A program made the translations under genes and the position numbers. A model generated the notes under the pieces. It was given only the letters and a program-made list of their open reading frames with translations, did no database searches and had not been told where the DNA came from. A stretch of 64,000 nucleotides of DNA from QWPN01 sp044238145. Lineage in GTDB: Bacteria > Planctomycetota > Planctomycetia > Pirellulales > UBA1268. Positions 1-9,007 of the stretch are shown here, in pieces (position 1 is the stretch's first letter; every line of letters begins with the position of its first letter). The stretch lies in the NCBI GenBank assembly GCA_044238145.1, contig JBIIDT010000003.1:1-64000 (forward strand), written 5' to 3'.

Positions 1-662
1 AGACGTTCGGGCCGCTGTTCGAGAACCGGCTCGTCCGCTGGATGGGCCGCCAGCCCGTGGCCGTCTACAGCCTCGGGATCCCGCCGAGCCAGCATGCGGC
101 GATGCTCGAGGAGCAGGCCGGCGACGGCAGCAAGCTGTTCGACATGTACCGGGAGCGGGTCAAGCGGCTGGCCTGCGGCTTCCCGCTCGACGACAACTAT
201 TTCGCCTGGCAGGCCTTCGGCCGCCGCTACGACCACGAGGGCCGCAAGGCCCTGCCCGACTACCTGAAGCGGGAAAACTACGAGACGATCAAGTCGCTCG
301 TGGGCCGCGTCGAGACCCACGTGGCCTCGCTGGCCGACTTCCTCCGCACCGAGAAGCCTGGAGCCCTGAACGGCTTCGTGTTCCTCGACAGCCAGGACTG
401 GATGCCCCCGCCGGTGATCGAGGAACTGTGGGGCGAGGTGGCCCGTGTCGGGGCTCCCGGCACGCGGGTCATCTTCCGCACCGCGGGCGAGAAGTCGCCG
501 GTCGAGGCCGCGCTGCCCCCCGCGCTCCGCAGCCGCTTCCACTACGACCGCGAGCGGTCGGCGGCCCTCCACCGGCAGGACCGCTCGGCGATCTACGGCA
601 TGTTCCACCTCTACGAGATGCTCGACGCCCCGCGGCCGGCCCCGGCCGGTACGCCGTCATGA
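1..662 (+). CDS. btaA: BtaA-like S-adenosylmethionine:diacylglycerol 3-amino-3-carboxypropyltransferase, C-terminal part
   Basis: The gene is open at the left edge of the window (codons begin at base 3), so only about 219 C-terminal residues are visible. They match the DUF3419/BtaA family: an NYFAWQAFGRRYD block near the start of the visible part and an LDSQDWM block in the middle, both typical of this family. BtaA transfers the 3-amino-3-carboxypropyl group of SAM to diacylglycerol, the first step of betaine lipid (DGTS) synthesis, at the membrane. The stop codon overlaps the start of the downstream methyltransferase gene in an ATGA, so the two are one translationally coupled unit, and this pairing strengthens the call. 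The N-terminus and promoter lie outside the window. Confidence 0.85.
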   Translation, partial: TFGPLFENRLVRWMGRQPVAVYSLGIPPSQHAAMLEEQAGDGSKLFDMYRERVKRLACGFPLDDNYFAWQAFGRRYDHEGRKALPDYLKRENYETIKSLVGRVETHVASLADFLRTEKPGALNGFVFLDSQDWMPPPVIEELWGEVARVGAPGTRVIFRTAGEKSPVEAALPPALRSRFHYDRERSAALHRQDRSAIYGMFHLYEMLDAPRPAPAGTPS

Positions 663-1348
663 GCGGCGCCGAGACGCCGGCCGCGGCCGGCGGCGACCAG
701 GCCGCGGCGATGGACCGGATGTACCGGCTCACGCGGCACGTGTACGACCTGACGCGGGCCTATTACCTGCTCGGCCGCGACCGGATGCTGGCGGAGGTCG
801 TCACCTCCCGCTCCACGGCCACGCTGGAAGTGGGATGCGGCACGGCCCGCAACCTGATCAAGCTCGCCCGACGGCCGGAGCCGGGGCTGCTGTGCGGCAT
901 CGACGCCTCGGCGGAGATGCTGGAGACCGCCGCCCGGAGCATCGCCCGGGCCCGCGTGCCCGCGGCGGGCCACGAGCCGATCCGCCTGCGGCAGGGACTC
1001 GCGGAGCAGCTCGACCCGGCGGCGATGTTCGATCGGCCGGCGGCCTTCGACACGGTCTTCTTTTCCTACTGCCTGTCGATGATCCCCACCTGGCCGGGCG
1101 CCATCGACGCGGCCCTGGCCGCCCTCAAGCCCGGCGGCCGTCTGCTGATCGTCGACTTCTGGGACCAGCAGGATCTGCCGGGATTCTTCGCCGCGGGCCT
1201 CAAGCGGTGGCTCGCGCTGTTCCACGTCCACTACCGGCCCGAGGTCCACGCGGCCCTCGCCGATCTCGGCCGCTCGGGCCGGGCGGACGTGGCCTTCGCG
1301 TCGGTCGCCCGCCGCTACGCCTACATCGCCACGATCACGAAGCGCTGA
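659..1348 (+). CDS. btaB: BtaB-like SAM-dependent N-methyltransferase (betaine lipid synthesis)
   Basis: This 229-residue class I methyltransferase has SAM motif I (LEVGCGTARN, about residue 60) and a later GGRLLIVDFWDQ strand. BtaB methylates the amino group of diacylglycerylhomoserine three times to give the betaine lipid DGTS. The ATG at 659 overlaps the btaA stop (ATGA), which fixes the start and argues for coupled translation. The family call rests mainly on this adjacency, since the methyltransferase fold alone is not specific. The gene ends 27 bp before the convergent stop of the next gene. In other bacteria btaAB is induced by phosphate starvation through PhoB, but the promoter here is upstream of the window, so regulation cannot be read. 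Confidence 0.82.
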   Translation: MSGAETPAAAGGDQAAAMDRMYRLTRHVYDLTRAYYLLGRDRMLAEVVTSRSTATLEVGCGTARNLIKLARRPEPGLLCGIDASAEMLETAARSIARARVPAAGHEPIRLRQGLAEQLDPAAMFDRPAAFDTVFFSYCLSMIPTWPGAIDAALAALKPGGRLLIVDFWDQQDLPGFFAAGLKRWLALFHVHYRPEVHAALADLGRSGRADVAFASVARRYAYIATITKR

Positions 1349-1375
1349 CGCTCCACCGCCGAACCGCCATCCGAC

Positions 1376-2212
1376 CTACGGCAGCAGGAACACGATGCCG
1401 GTGATGGTGGCCGCCTCGACGGCCAGGCCGCGGCAGCTGACCGGCACCGCCGGCACCGTCCACGGCGCGCAGTTCCCCGGCCGGTAGTAGCCGAGCGGAT
1501 AGACGCACTCCCACGGCAGCTCCACGCCCATCTTGTAGGGCAGGACGGGCAGCGTGACGAAGAAGTGGGCCGCCGACAGGAACGAGTCGGCGACGAAGCC
1601 GTGGGAGTGTCCGTAGCGCTCGAGGTTCCAGTGCTCGAAGTACAGCGGCTTGTGGCAGTAGCCGGCCGCCTTCCAGGTGAACATGGTCGCCGCGAACCGC
1701 CGCGGCTGGAACGTCTCCCCCTCCAGCCGGCACTCGCAGGGATAATCGCTGCCCGGCCGGCCACCGACGCGGATGTCGAGATCGATGCCCGGCAGGGCGT
1801 CGGCGCGGAGCTTCTCGAGGGCCTCGCGGCACTCGGCCGCATCTTCGGCGCAGGACCCCGTCTCCTCGGCCGCGGCGACGAGCGCCGCCGTGGCGGGGCA
1901 CGAATCGCAGGGCAGGGCGGGCGCGGCCGCGACGGGGCCGAGGACCGCCGGTTCGGCCGCGACCTCGACCGCCGGGGTGGCGTCCGGCTCCAGCGGCCCG
2001 GCCGCCGGCCCGACGGCCTCCTCCGCCTCCGCGATCACGGCCGCCACGGTCCGCGGCTCGGGCGGCGCCTTGAGGAACAGCCGCCAGTCCTCGCCGCGGC
2101 CGGGCAGGGCGAGCAGCAGCCAGGCGGCGAGGGCCGCGGCCGCACGAAGGTCACTCCGGCTTGGCGTGCTCCGCCGTGTAGTTCGGCGCTTCCTGCGTGA
2201 TGACGATGTCAT
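1376..2212 (-). CDS. conserved planctomycete secreted protein of unknown function
   Basis: I do not recognise a characterised family. The 278-residue product has a basic N-terminus and a hydrophobic stretch (about residues 25-37, AAALAAWLLLALPG) that looks like a signal peptide. A low-complexity Ala/Glu/Pro linker follows. The C-terminal half carries a conserved-looking pattern with CHKPLYFEHWNLERYGHS (about residues 185-202), LPYKMG and LGYYRPGNCAPW, which suggests a folded extracytoplasmic domain rich in aromatic residues and cysteines. The only ATG (2212) lies 62 bp inside the 3' end of guaB. No in-frame ATG lies closer to the signal peptide, so either the genes overlap or a non-ATG start such as CTG is used. 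It is co-directional with guaB and may be co-transcribed with it, though the functions look unrelated. Confidence 0.6.
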   Translation of the reverse strand: MTSSSRRKRRTTRRSTPSRSDLRAAAALAAWLLLALPGRGEDWRLFLKAPPEPRTVAAVIAEAEEAVGPAAGPLEPDATPAVEVAAEPAVLGPVAAAPALPCDSCPATAALVAAAEETGSCAEDAAECREALEKLRADALPGIDLDIRVGGRPGSDYPCECRLEGETFQPRRFAATMFTWKAAGYCHKPLYFEHWNLERYGHSHGFVADSFLSAAHFFVTLPVLPYKMGVELPWECVYPLGYYRPGNCAPWTVPAVPVSCRGLAVEAATITGIVFLLP

Positions 2213-3626
2213 GCGGATGGCTTTCCCGTACGGATGCGGCGGTGACCTGGATGAATCGGGCGTCGCGCCGGAGTTCCTCGATGGTCCGCGTGCCGCAGTA
2301 GCCCATGCCGGCCCGGAGGCCGCCCACGAGCTGATAGACGAACACGCTCAGGGGCCCCTTGAAGGGCACCCGACCCTCGACTCCCTCCGGAACCAGTTTG
2401 TCTCCGCCGCGCCCCGTCGCCTTCTGGCGGTAGCGTTCGCTCGAACCCTGGACCATCGCCCCCAGCGATCCCATGCCGCGGTAGGCCTTGAACGTCCGTC
2501 CCTGGTAGAGGACGGTCTGTCCCGGGCTTTCCGCCACACCCGCCAGCAGCCCGCCGACCATGCAGCAGTGGGCTCCCGCGGCGATCGCCTTGGTGATGTC
2601 TCCCGAGTAGCGAATGCCTCCGTCGGCGATCACCGGCACGCCGGCGCCGGCCGCCTCCTGCGCCGCGTCCCAGACCGCCGTGATCTGGGGCACACCGACG
2701 CCGGAGATGACCCGCGTTGTACAGATCGACCCGGGACCGATCCCAACTTTGACTCCATCCGCGCCAGCCTTGATGAGATCCCGACAGCCTTCCCGGGTTG
2801 CCACGTTTCCCGCAACCACCTCGATTTCCCAGCGTTTCTTGATTGCCGCGACGGTCTCGATGACGTTCGCCGAATGGCCGTGGGCGCTGTCGACGATCAG
2901 CACGTCGACCCCCTTGGCGATCAGGCTCGCCGCCCGGTCGTAGTCCATCACGCCCACCGCCGCCCCGACCCGCAGCCGACCCTGCCGGTCCTTGCAGGCG
3001 TTGGGGAAGCGTTTCATCATGTCGATGTCCTTGATCGTGATCAGCCCGGTGAGCAGCCCCTGGCGATCGACGAGGAGGAGCTTCTCCACCTTGTTGGCCA
3101 TGAGGATCTTCTCGGCCTCGTCGAGCGACACGGCGCCCGTGGCCGTCACCAGGCCGTTCTTCGTCATGATCTCCGCGATCGGCGTCTCGCCGCTCTCCAG
3201 GAAGCGGAGGTCGCGGCGGGTGATGATGCCCACGAGCCGGCGGTCGTCGGCCGTGATCGGCACGCCCGAGATGTTGAACTGATCCATCACCTCGCGGGCC
3301 CGCCCCACGGTGGCGGCGGGGGGCAGGGTGACGGGATCCATGATGATCCCGTTGGCGCTCCGCTTGACCTTGTCCACCTCCTCAGCCTGCCGCTCGATGG
3401 ACAGGTTCTTGTGGATCACGCCGAGGCCGCCCTCCTGGGCGAGGGCGATCGCCATCTCGCTCTCCGTGACGGTGTCCATCGGGGAGCTGATGATCGGGAT
3501 GTTGAGGGCGATGCCGCGGGTCAGCCGCGTGGCCACGTCGGTCTCCGCCGGCACGACGCTGGAATGCCGGGGAACGAGCAGGACGTCGTCGAAGGTGATT
3601 CCGGTGGCAACGATTTTCCCGTCCAT
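2151..3626 (-). CDS. guaB: inosine-5'-monophosphate dehydrogenase
   Basis: GuaB oxidises IMP to XMP with NAD+, the committed step of GTP synthesis. The 491-residue length is normal for the family. The N-terminal block has ITFDDVLLVP (about residue 10) and SPMDTVTE. Two CBS domains follow at about residues 95-210 (GVPITADDRRLVGIITRRD and LLLVDRQGLLTGLITIKD). The catalytic loop GPGSICTTR contains the active-site cysteine. The flap with YRGMGS and the C-terminal GGLRAGMGYCG are present. I chose the ATG at 3626 because family similarity begins at MDGKIV; an earlier start would add about 41 residues of unlikely sequence. guaA, the next enzyme of the pathway, lies about 13 kb away on the other strand. 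An unrecognised gene is transcribed divergently from 3837. Confidence 0.96.
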   Translation of the reverse strand: MDGKIVATGITFDDVLLVPRHSSVVPAETDVATRLTRGIALNIPIISSPMDTVTESEMAIALAQEGGLGVIHKNLSIERQAEEVDKVKRSANGIIMDPVTLPPAATVGRAREVMDQFNISGVPITADDRRLVGIITRRDLRFLESGETPIAEIMTKNGLVTATGAVSLDEAEKILMANKVEKLLLVDRQGLLTGLITIKDIDMMKRFPNACKDRQGRLRVGAAVGVMDYDRAASLIAKGVDVLIVDSAHGHSANVIETVAAIKKRWEIEVVAGNVATREGCRDLIKAGADGVKVGIGPGSICTTRVISGVGVPQITAVWDAAQEAAGAGVPVIADGGIRYSGDITKAIAAGAHCCMVGGLLAGVAESPGQTVLYQGRTFKAYRGMGSLGAMVQGSSERYRQKATGRGGDKLVPEGVEGRVPFKGPLSVFVYQLVGGLRAGMGYCGTRTIEELRRDARFIQVTAASVRESHPHDIVITQEAPNYTAEHAKPE

Positions 3627-3836
3627 GAGGGCGAGGATCCTTTCCGGGGAGGGCCGGGGAAAGCCGGGAATTATGCGGCGGAAGCCCGCCACAGGGCAAC
3701 GCTCCGACACGCCGCCCCGGCGCCGCGGCCATCTGGGCCGCCGCCGCACGGCGCGAAAGCGTGTCCTAGGTTTGTGGTGCCCTGAAAAACCGGCACCCGC
3801 CGGCGGGCCTCATCCCTTCGTCACCGGCACTCCACC

Positions 3837-4520
3837 ATGCGATTCCTCGACGATTCCCCGGCCCCCCGCACCGCCCCGACCCTCAAGGCGGTGGTCGCCC
3901 CCGAGCCGGAGATCACCCACCCCGACCCGGTCGCGCTCGACGCCCACCTGGCCCGCAACCGCTACGGCCGCTTCACGCTCACCGACGCCGTCCGCCCCGG
4001 CTGGCAGCTCGACGTGGTGCCGAAGGCGGGCTACCGCCACGACGCCTACGTCGATCCCGCCACCGGCGCCCGGCTGCCGGCCCTCGTGGCGGCGGTCTCG
4101 AGCGAGCAACTCTTCGACACCTTCCTCGAACTGCTCGAACCGCTGGGCGACGCCTGCGACGTGGTCCTTGAATCGTCCCACGAGGAGGCGGTCGGCCGTC
4201 GCGAGCTCCACCGCGAGGGCGTGGAACGGCTGGTGCTCGAGAGCCTGCTGTGGGACTTCGAAGACCTGCTGCTCAACGACGGCTGCACCGGCATCGCCGT
4301 CATGCATCCGGAGCTGTCGCTCGAGGTGCAGCTCGACGAGCACAAGCTGCTCGTGGCCTATGCCCAGCCGCGGCTCCCCTTCGAGCGGATCCTGCGGGCC
4401 CGCGGCCTGGGCCGCGACGACCGTCTGCGGTTCATCTCGCAGGGCGAACACATGCACACCTCGAACGCCCGCCACGCCCGGCGGTTCGAGGAGCTGGCGG
4501 CCCGCCTCGGCGCCTGCTGA
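3837..4520 (+). CDS. conserved hypothetical protein
   Basis: I do not recognise this 227-residue protein. It is probably soluble and cytoplasmic, since I see no signal peptide or membrane segment. The composition is acidic, with DAHLARNRYGRFTLTD near residue 40, a leucine-rich central part (TFLELLEPLGDACDVV; LVLESLLWDFEDLLLNDG) that looks helical, and an HMHTSNARHARRFEEL segment near the C-terminus. It stands divergent to guaB with about 210 bp between start codons, and it ends 3 bp before the convergent DUF1559 gene. Codon use is like its neighbours, with a strong G/C preference at third positions, which supports it as a real gene. No function is proposed. Confidence 0.6.
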   Translation: MRFLDDSPAPRTAPTLKAVVAPEPEITHPDPVALDAHLARNRYGRFTLTDAVRPGWQLDVVPKAGYRHDAYVDPATGARLPALVAAVSSEQLFDTFLELLEPLGDACDVVLESSHEEAVGRRELHREGVERLVLESLLWDFEDLLLNDGCTGIAVMHPELSLEVQLDEHKLLVAYAQPRLPFERILRARGLGRDDRLRFISQGEHMHTSNARHARRFEELAARLGAC

Positions 4521-4523
4521 GCC

Positions 4524-5486
4524 TCACTCGGCGTTCGCCTCGCCGCCGGCGCGGCTGACGACCGCCTCCAGCACCACCGGGTCCGTCGCCACCGCGAGCG
4601 ACCGCACCGACGCGTCGCCGGCCAGCGACTGGACGACGTCACCCGCGAGCCGCGACCGCGGCTTGAGCGAGCGTTCCAGCGACCCGCCGCCGTCGCCGAG
4701 CCCGTGCCGCGCGTAGCGGGCCGCGTCGGCGAAGCCGGGCCAGGAGTACCGTGGCGCGATCCAGGTGCGGCCCTCGTCGGGCGAATGGTCGCCGCTCTCG
4801 GCGAGCACGAGCGTGCGCGACAGGCCGTCGGTCACGGCGTTCATCCGCACGGGGCGGGAGGCGATCGGTGCCGCGTAGCCGGAGCCGTCCTCGGCCCAGC
4901 CCAGCCCCTCGGGCACGAGCACGCCCGTGAAGGCCGCGGCCGACACCGGGGCGGGGAAGTACCAGCCCGTCAGCCGCCGGGCCGGATCGGCCGCCACCGG
5001 CCCGGGACCGACGAGCGCCGCGAAGTCGAGCCCCCCGGGCTGCGACGCCAGCGAGTTGTAGAGCGGCAGCCGCGCGGCGACGACGTCGGCCGGCTGCTCC
5101 TCCGGCGGGCAGGCGAGGCAGTAGCGCTCGTAGATCGCCGCCAGCGCGGCCTCCTCGATGAACGGCAGGATCGTGATCGCCCACGACTGCGGCCGGATGA
5201 ATCCCTCGACTTCGCCCTCCTCGTGGGCGTGGGTGTGCTCCTTGTGCTGCACACTGCCGGGCCGCGGCCGGCCGGAGGCGAACGGAAACGCCCCCTTGGC
5301 CCCGTGGTGGGCGTGAAGGGCCAGGCCGATCTGCCGCAGGTTGTTGCGGCAGCCCGTGCGGCGGGCGGCCGTGCGGGCCTGCTGCACGGCGGGCACGACG
5401 AGTCCGACGAGCGCGGCGACGATCGCCACGACCACGAGCAGCTCGACGAGGCTGAATCCGCGCGGCGACGTGCGAGACAAAACCAT
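4524..5486 (-). CDS. DUF1559 prepilin-like protein
   Basis: This 320-residue protein has the type IV prepilin signature near its N-terminus: a short basic leader, then GFSLVE (cleavage expected after Gly, with Glu at mature position 5) and a hydrophobic helix of about 20 residues. The body is the DUF1559 domain, which is greatly expanded in planctomycetes. The C-terminus ends in the usual LAGDASVRSLA...AVVSRAGGE pattern. Such proteins are thought to be processed by a prepilin peptidase and exported to the periplasm or surface; their function is unknown. A histidine-rich patch (HKEHTHAHEEGE, about residues 85-96) could bind metal. The ATG at 5486 gives the correct short leader; upstream in-frame starts would add unlikely sequence. 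Confidence 0.88.
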   Translation of the reverse strand: MVLSRTSPRGFSLVELLVVVAIVAALVGLVVPAVQQARTAARRTGCRNNLRQIGLALHAHHGAKGAFPFASGRPRPGSVQHKEHTHAHEEGEVEGFIRPQSWAITILPFIEEAALAAIYERYCLACPPEEQPADVVAARLPLYNSLASQPGGLDFAALVGPGPVAADPARRLTGWYFPAPVSAAAFTGVLVPEGLGWAEDGSGYAAPIASRPVRMNAVTDGLSRTLVLAESGDHSPDEGRTWIAPRYSWPGFADAARYARHGLGDGGGSLERSLKPRSRLAGDVVQSLAGDASVRSLAVATDPVVLEAVVSRAGGEANAE

Positions 5487-5685
5487 GACACTCCCGGCGG
5501 CCCGGCGCCGCGACCCGACAACGGTACTATCGGCACGGCCCCGGGTCCCGGCCGGCCAAAACGGCCGCCACACCCGCAGCGGGGCGGGGCCGGGCGACCT
5601 CGCGACCCTCACGACGATTCCAACCGGCCCGCCGACCGGGTAGCCTGACCGCCAGCGTGGGCGGGCCGCCGGGAGACCAATCGCG

Positions 5686-7686
5686 ATGAACCGCGTCTGT
5701 TGCAGGGAGTGCGGCCGGGTGGCCGCGTGGATGATCGCCACGCTCGCCGTCGCCGCGCCCGCCGCCGAGCCGCCGAACTACGACGAGGCCGCGGTTCGGG
5801 CCTACACGCTCCCCGACGTGCTCGCCGGCCCCGACGGCACGCCTGCAGCCTCGGCCGACGCGTGGCGGGCCGCCGCCCGGCCGCACCAGCTCGAGCTCCT
5901 GGAGAAGTTCGTCTACGGCCGCCGGCTGCCGCCGGCGCCCGTGACGGTCGTCGGGGCGGTCGAGCGGGCCGGCGTGACGCTCGCCGGCGACGTGCGGGCC
6001 ACGCGGATCCAGGCCCGGCTGCGGCTCGGCGCCGCGGCCGACGCCAACGTCGTCGACGTGCTCGTCTACCTGCCCGCGGGCGCGGAGGCCGTGCCCGTGT
6101 TCCTCGGGCTCAACTTCTTCGGCAACCACGCCGAGCACCCCGACCCCGACATCCGCCTGTCACGGGCCTGGATGCGGGCCAGCACGGACGCCCGCATCGT
6201 GGACCACCGGGCCACCGAGGCCTCCCGCGGCCGCAGCGCCCAGCGCTTTCCCGTCGAGCAGATGCTCGCCCGCGGCTACGGGATGGCGACGGCCTATTAC
6301 GGCGACATCTTCCCCGACCGACCCGACGCCCGCGGCGAGAGCGTCCTCAAATCGCTCGGTCGGCCCGTGGCCGGCGAGTTGCCGGCCGACGAGCCCGGCG
6401 CCATCGCCGCCTGGGCATGGGGCCTGTCGCGGATCCTCGACTGGCTCGTCACCCTCCCCGAGGTCGATCCCCGCAGGGTCGCCGTGTTCGGCCACTCGCG
6501 GCTCGGCAAGGCGGCGCTCTGGGCGGGGGCGGGAGACGAGCGGTTTGCGCTCGTCATCTCCAACGAGTCCGGCTGCGGCGGCGCGTCGCTCTCGCGGCGC
6601 ACCTTCGGCGAGACGGTAGCGGTGATCACCAAGGCCTTTCCGCACTGGTTCTGCCCGGCCTTCGCCACGTTCGCGAATCGCGAGGGCGAACTGCCCACCG
6701 ACCAGCACGCGCTCCTGGCGCTCACCGCGCCGCGGCCGCTGTACGTGGCGAGCGCCGTCGAGGACAAGTGGGCCGACCCCCGAGGCGAGTTCCTGGCCGC
6801 CGTCGCCGCCGAGCCCGCCTGGAAGCTGTTCGGGCTCACCGGCCTCGGCACGGCCGACTGGCCGCCGGTCGACACGCCCGTGGGTCGGACCGTGGGCTAC
6901 CACGTCCGCAGCGGCCGCCACGACCTCATCGACTACGACTGGCACCGGTTCGCCGACTTCGCCGACCGCACGCTCCGAGGCCGTGAGCCGCCGCCGGCCG
7001 ACGGCCATCCCGCCTTTCACCCGCCCCAGAAGGAACTCCCGGCGCAGCCACCGGCCGACGCGGTCGTCCTGTTCGGCGACGGCACCACGCCAGCGAAGTT
7101 CACGGGCATGGACGGCGGCCCGCTCGACTGGGAGGTTCGAGACGGCAGCCTCGTCGTGCGCACCACCGCCGGGCATGCGCAGCACGCCGTCTCGACCGTC
7201 GACTTCCGCGACGCCGACATCCACGCCGAGTTCATGGTGTCGCCTCAGGCCCACGGCAACAGCGGCCTTTACATCCACGGCCTCTACGAGATGCAGATCT
7301 ACGACTCGGCGGGTGTCGAGCCGCCCACGGACCAGGACGAGGGCGGGCTGTATCGGTTCGCGAAGCCGATCTGCAATGCGGCCCGGCCGGCGGGCGAGTG
7401 GCAGGTGTACGACGTGCGTTTCATCGCCCCGCGCCGCGACGCGTCCGGCGCGATCACGGCGCCGGGCCGCGTCACGGCCTGGCTCAACGGCCAGCTGGTG
7501 CAGAACGGCCTCACCTTCACGGAGCCGCGGTCACCCTACGTGCCCTACAAGCACGGCGTCACCGCTCACCTGCGGGCGGTCGAACAGCGGCTCCGCGAGA
7601 CGGGGCGGGGACCGCTCTTCCTCCAGGACCACGGCAGCCCGGTGCGGTTTCGCAACGTGTGGGTCCGGCCGCTCGACGGCGGCTGA
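5686..7686 (+). CDS. secreted fusion of CE15-like esterase and DUF1080 domain
   Basis: The 666-residue product begins with a signal peptide (about residues 1-26). Residues about 35-440 resemble CE15 glucuronoyl methylesterases: the nucleophile elbow GHSRLGKAALW, the following ESGCGG block, and a late YHVRSGRHDLIDYDW segment that should carry the catalytic histidine. CE15 enzymes cleave ester links between glucuronoxylan and lignin alcohols. Residues about 460-664 form a DUF1080 (3-keto-disaccharide hydrolase-like, concanavalin fold) domain with the blocks GNSGLYIHGLYEMQIYDS and GEWQVYDV. Carrying both domains suggests attack on plant or algal polysaccharide outside the cytoplasm. The gene stands alone, with no other polysaccharide genes beside it. 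The substrate cannot be read from sequence. Confidence 0.85.
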   Translation: MNRVCCRECGRVAAWMIATLAVAAPAAEPPNYDEAAVRAYTLPDVLAGPDGTPAASADAWRAAARPHQLELLEKFVYGRRLPPAPVTVVGAVERAGVTLAGDVRATRIQARLRLGAAADANVVDVLVYLPAGAEAVPVFLGLNFFGNHAEHPDPDIRLSRAWMRASTDARIVDHRATEASRGRSAQRFPVEQMLARGYGMATAYYGDIFPDRPDARGESVLKSLGRPVAGELPADEPGAIAAWAWGLSRILDWLVTLPEVDPRRVAVFGHSRLGKAALWAGAGDERFALVISNESGCGGASLSRRTFGETVAVITKAFPHWFCPAFATFANREGELPTDQHALLALTAPRPLYVASAVEDKWADPRGEFLAAVAAEPAWKLFGLTGLGTADWPPVDTPVGRTVGYHVRSGRHDLIDYDWHRFADFADRTLRGREPPPADGHPAFHPPQKELPAQPPADAVVLFGDGTTPAKFTGMDGGPLDWEVRDGSLVVRTTAGHAQHAVSTVDFRDADIHAEFMVSPQAHGNSGLYIHGLYEMQIYDSAGVEPPTDQDEGGLYRFAKPICNAARPAGEWQVYDVRFIAPRRDASGAITAPGRVTAWLNGQLVQNGLTFTEPRSPYVPYKHGVTAHLRAVEQRLRETGRGPLFLQDHGSPVRFRNVWVRPLDGG

Positions 7687-7812
7687 CGCCGGGCGGTCGA
7701 AAACAGCCGCTGGAACGGCGAAAAGCCGACCCCGAACTGGTCTTGAACCGGGGCTGACCATCGGGGACTCTTCCGCCCGCGGCCCCCCTGGCCGACCCGC
7801 ACGGGAGCGGCG

Positions 7813-8712
7813 ATGAGGCACCTGGTTTTCACCCTGCTGATCGCGACCGCGGCCCTGGCCCCCGGCGGGGCCCGGGGCCAGCAGCCGCTGCCCGCGCCCA
7901 GCCAGGCCCCCAATCCCTTCGCGCCGCTGCCCGAGGGGGCCGTCATCGGCCCTGCGGGGCCGGTCCTGCCCGGCCCGCCCCCGCCGCCCGTCAAGAGCTC
8001 GGCCGTCATCCCGGCGCTCGACGCCGAGCAGGTCTGGAAGCAGATGGTCGACGTGACGGACGACTACTTCAAGGTCGCCTCCGAGCAGCGGGTCGTGTTC
8101 GCCAACGGCGTGCCGACCGAGGGCCGGATCGACACCTTCCCGCAGACGGGCGCCACGCTGCTCGAGCCCTGGCGAGCCGACTCCGTCGGCTTCCGCGAGC
8201 GGCTCGAGTCGACGCTGCAGTCGATCCGGCGGATCGGCACGCTGCGTCTCACACCCGACCCGGCAGGCTGGCGGATCGAGGTGGTCGTCAACAAGGAGCT
8301 GGAGTACCTGGCCCGGCCGATGAAGGCCACCACGGGTGGCGCCTCGTTTCGCAACGACGACTCGCTCTACCGCTACGGCACACCGCTGCCCACGCTCGGC
8401 CAGCAGGTGGGCGACCAGCCGCGGCCCGTCGCCGCCCCGACGCCCACGCTCGGCTGGATCCCGCTGGGACGGGATCCGCTGCTCGAGCAGCGGATGCTCT
8501 CCAAGGTGCTCGCCAGGCTCGGCGTCGCCCCGGTGCCGCAGCCCGAGCCCTACTACCAGCCGCCGGAGGGCGGCGGCCCTCCCGCCGCCGGCGTCACCCC
8601 GCCGCCCGGACCGGTCTTCGGGGCACCGATCCCGCCCGAGCAGTTGCCCCCGGGCGCGGTCGTCGCCCCCGGGCCGCCGGTGCCGATCGAGTCGCTGCCC
8701 ATGCCCCGCTGA
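7813..8712 (+). CDS. conserved secreted protein of unknown function
   Basis: I do not recognise a characterised family. This 299-residue protein has a clear signal peptide (MRHLVFTLLIATAALAPGGA). A proline-rich segment follows (about residues 25-60). The folded central domain (about residues 70-180) contains ASEQRVVFANGVPTEGRIDT and TLRLTPDPAGWRIEVVVNKELE. The tail is proline- and glycine-rich and low in complexity. The central domain reads like a small periplasmic beta-rich module. The gene ends 3 bp before a convergent small secreted-protein gene. A run of four secreted or outer-membrane genes (7.8-11 kb) suggests an envelope theme. Confidence 0.55.
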   Translation: MRHLVFTLLIATAALAPGGARGQQPLPAPSQAPNPFAPLPEGAVIGPAGPVLPGPPPPPVKSSAVIPALDAEQVWKQMVDVTDDYFKVASEQRVVFANGVPTEGRIDTFPQTGATLLEPWRADSVGFRERLESTLQSIRRIGTLRLTPDPAGWRIEVVVNKELEYLARPMKATTGGASFRNDDSLYRYGTPLPTLGQQVGDQPRPVAAPTPTLGWIPLGRDPLLEQRMLSKVLARLGVAPVPQPEPYYQPPEGGGPPAAGVTPPPGPVFGAPIPPEQLPPGAVVAPGPPVPIESLPMPR

Positions 8713-8715
8713 GAC

Positions 8716-9003
8716 TCAGCGACCGCCGCGGCCGCGATGCCTGATCCAGCGCGGCCGCGGCTGGATGGCCGGCGGCCGGTGATCGTGCAGCCGGGGAGGC
8801 TGCTGCGGAGCGATCTCCTGACGATAGCGGCGTTCGGCCTGCGGAGTGCCCGCGTCGCGGTGCTGGAAGACGCCGAAGTAGGGGTCGGGAGACTGCCAGT
8901 CGTTCTGGGCCACGGCCGCCGCGGGGGCGGCCACGAGGCAGACGACGGCGAGAAGGGCGCGCCAAGCGGGCGATCGCGGGGCCGGCATCGTCGTGCGTCT
9001 CAT
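8716..9003 (-). CDS. small secreted protein of unknown function
   Basis: The 95-residue product has a signal peptide (RALLAVVCLVAAPAAAVAQ, about residues 12-30) followed by a basic, histidine-, proline- and arginine-rich chain (DPYFGVFQHRDAGTPQAER; HDHRPPAIQPRPRW). I chose the ATG at 9003; a second in-frame ATG at 8988 is possible. It starts 4 bp after the stop of the cysteine-rich secreted-protein gene on the same strand, so the two are probably co-transcribed with the porin gene further upstream. No family is recognised. Its small size and disordered look make the call tentative, but the signal peptide and tight spacing support it. Confidence 0.5.
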   Translation of the reverse strand: MRRTTMPAPRSPAWRALLAVVCLVAAPAAAVAQNDWQSPDPYFGVFQHRDAGTPQAERRYRQEIAPQQPPRLHDHRPPAIQPRPRWIRHRGRGGR

Positions 9004-9007
9004 GCGC

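Noticed and set aside
3627..3836. Purine riboswitch or attenuator ahead of guaB
   Set aside because: The leader is short and GC-rich, with small hairpins only. I could not recognise the conserved core of a known purine riboswitch.
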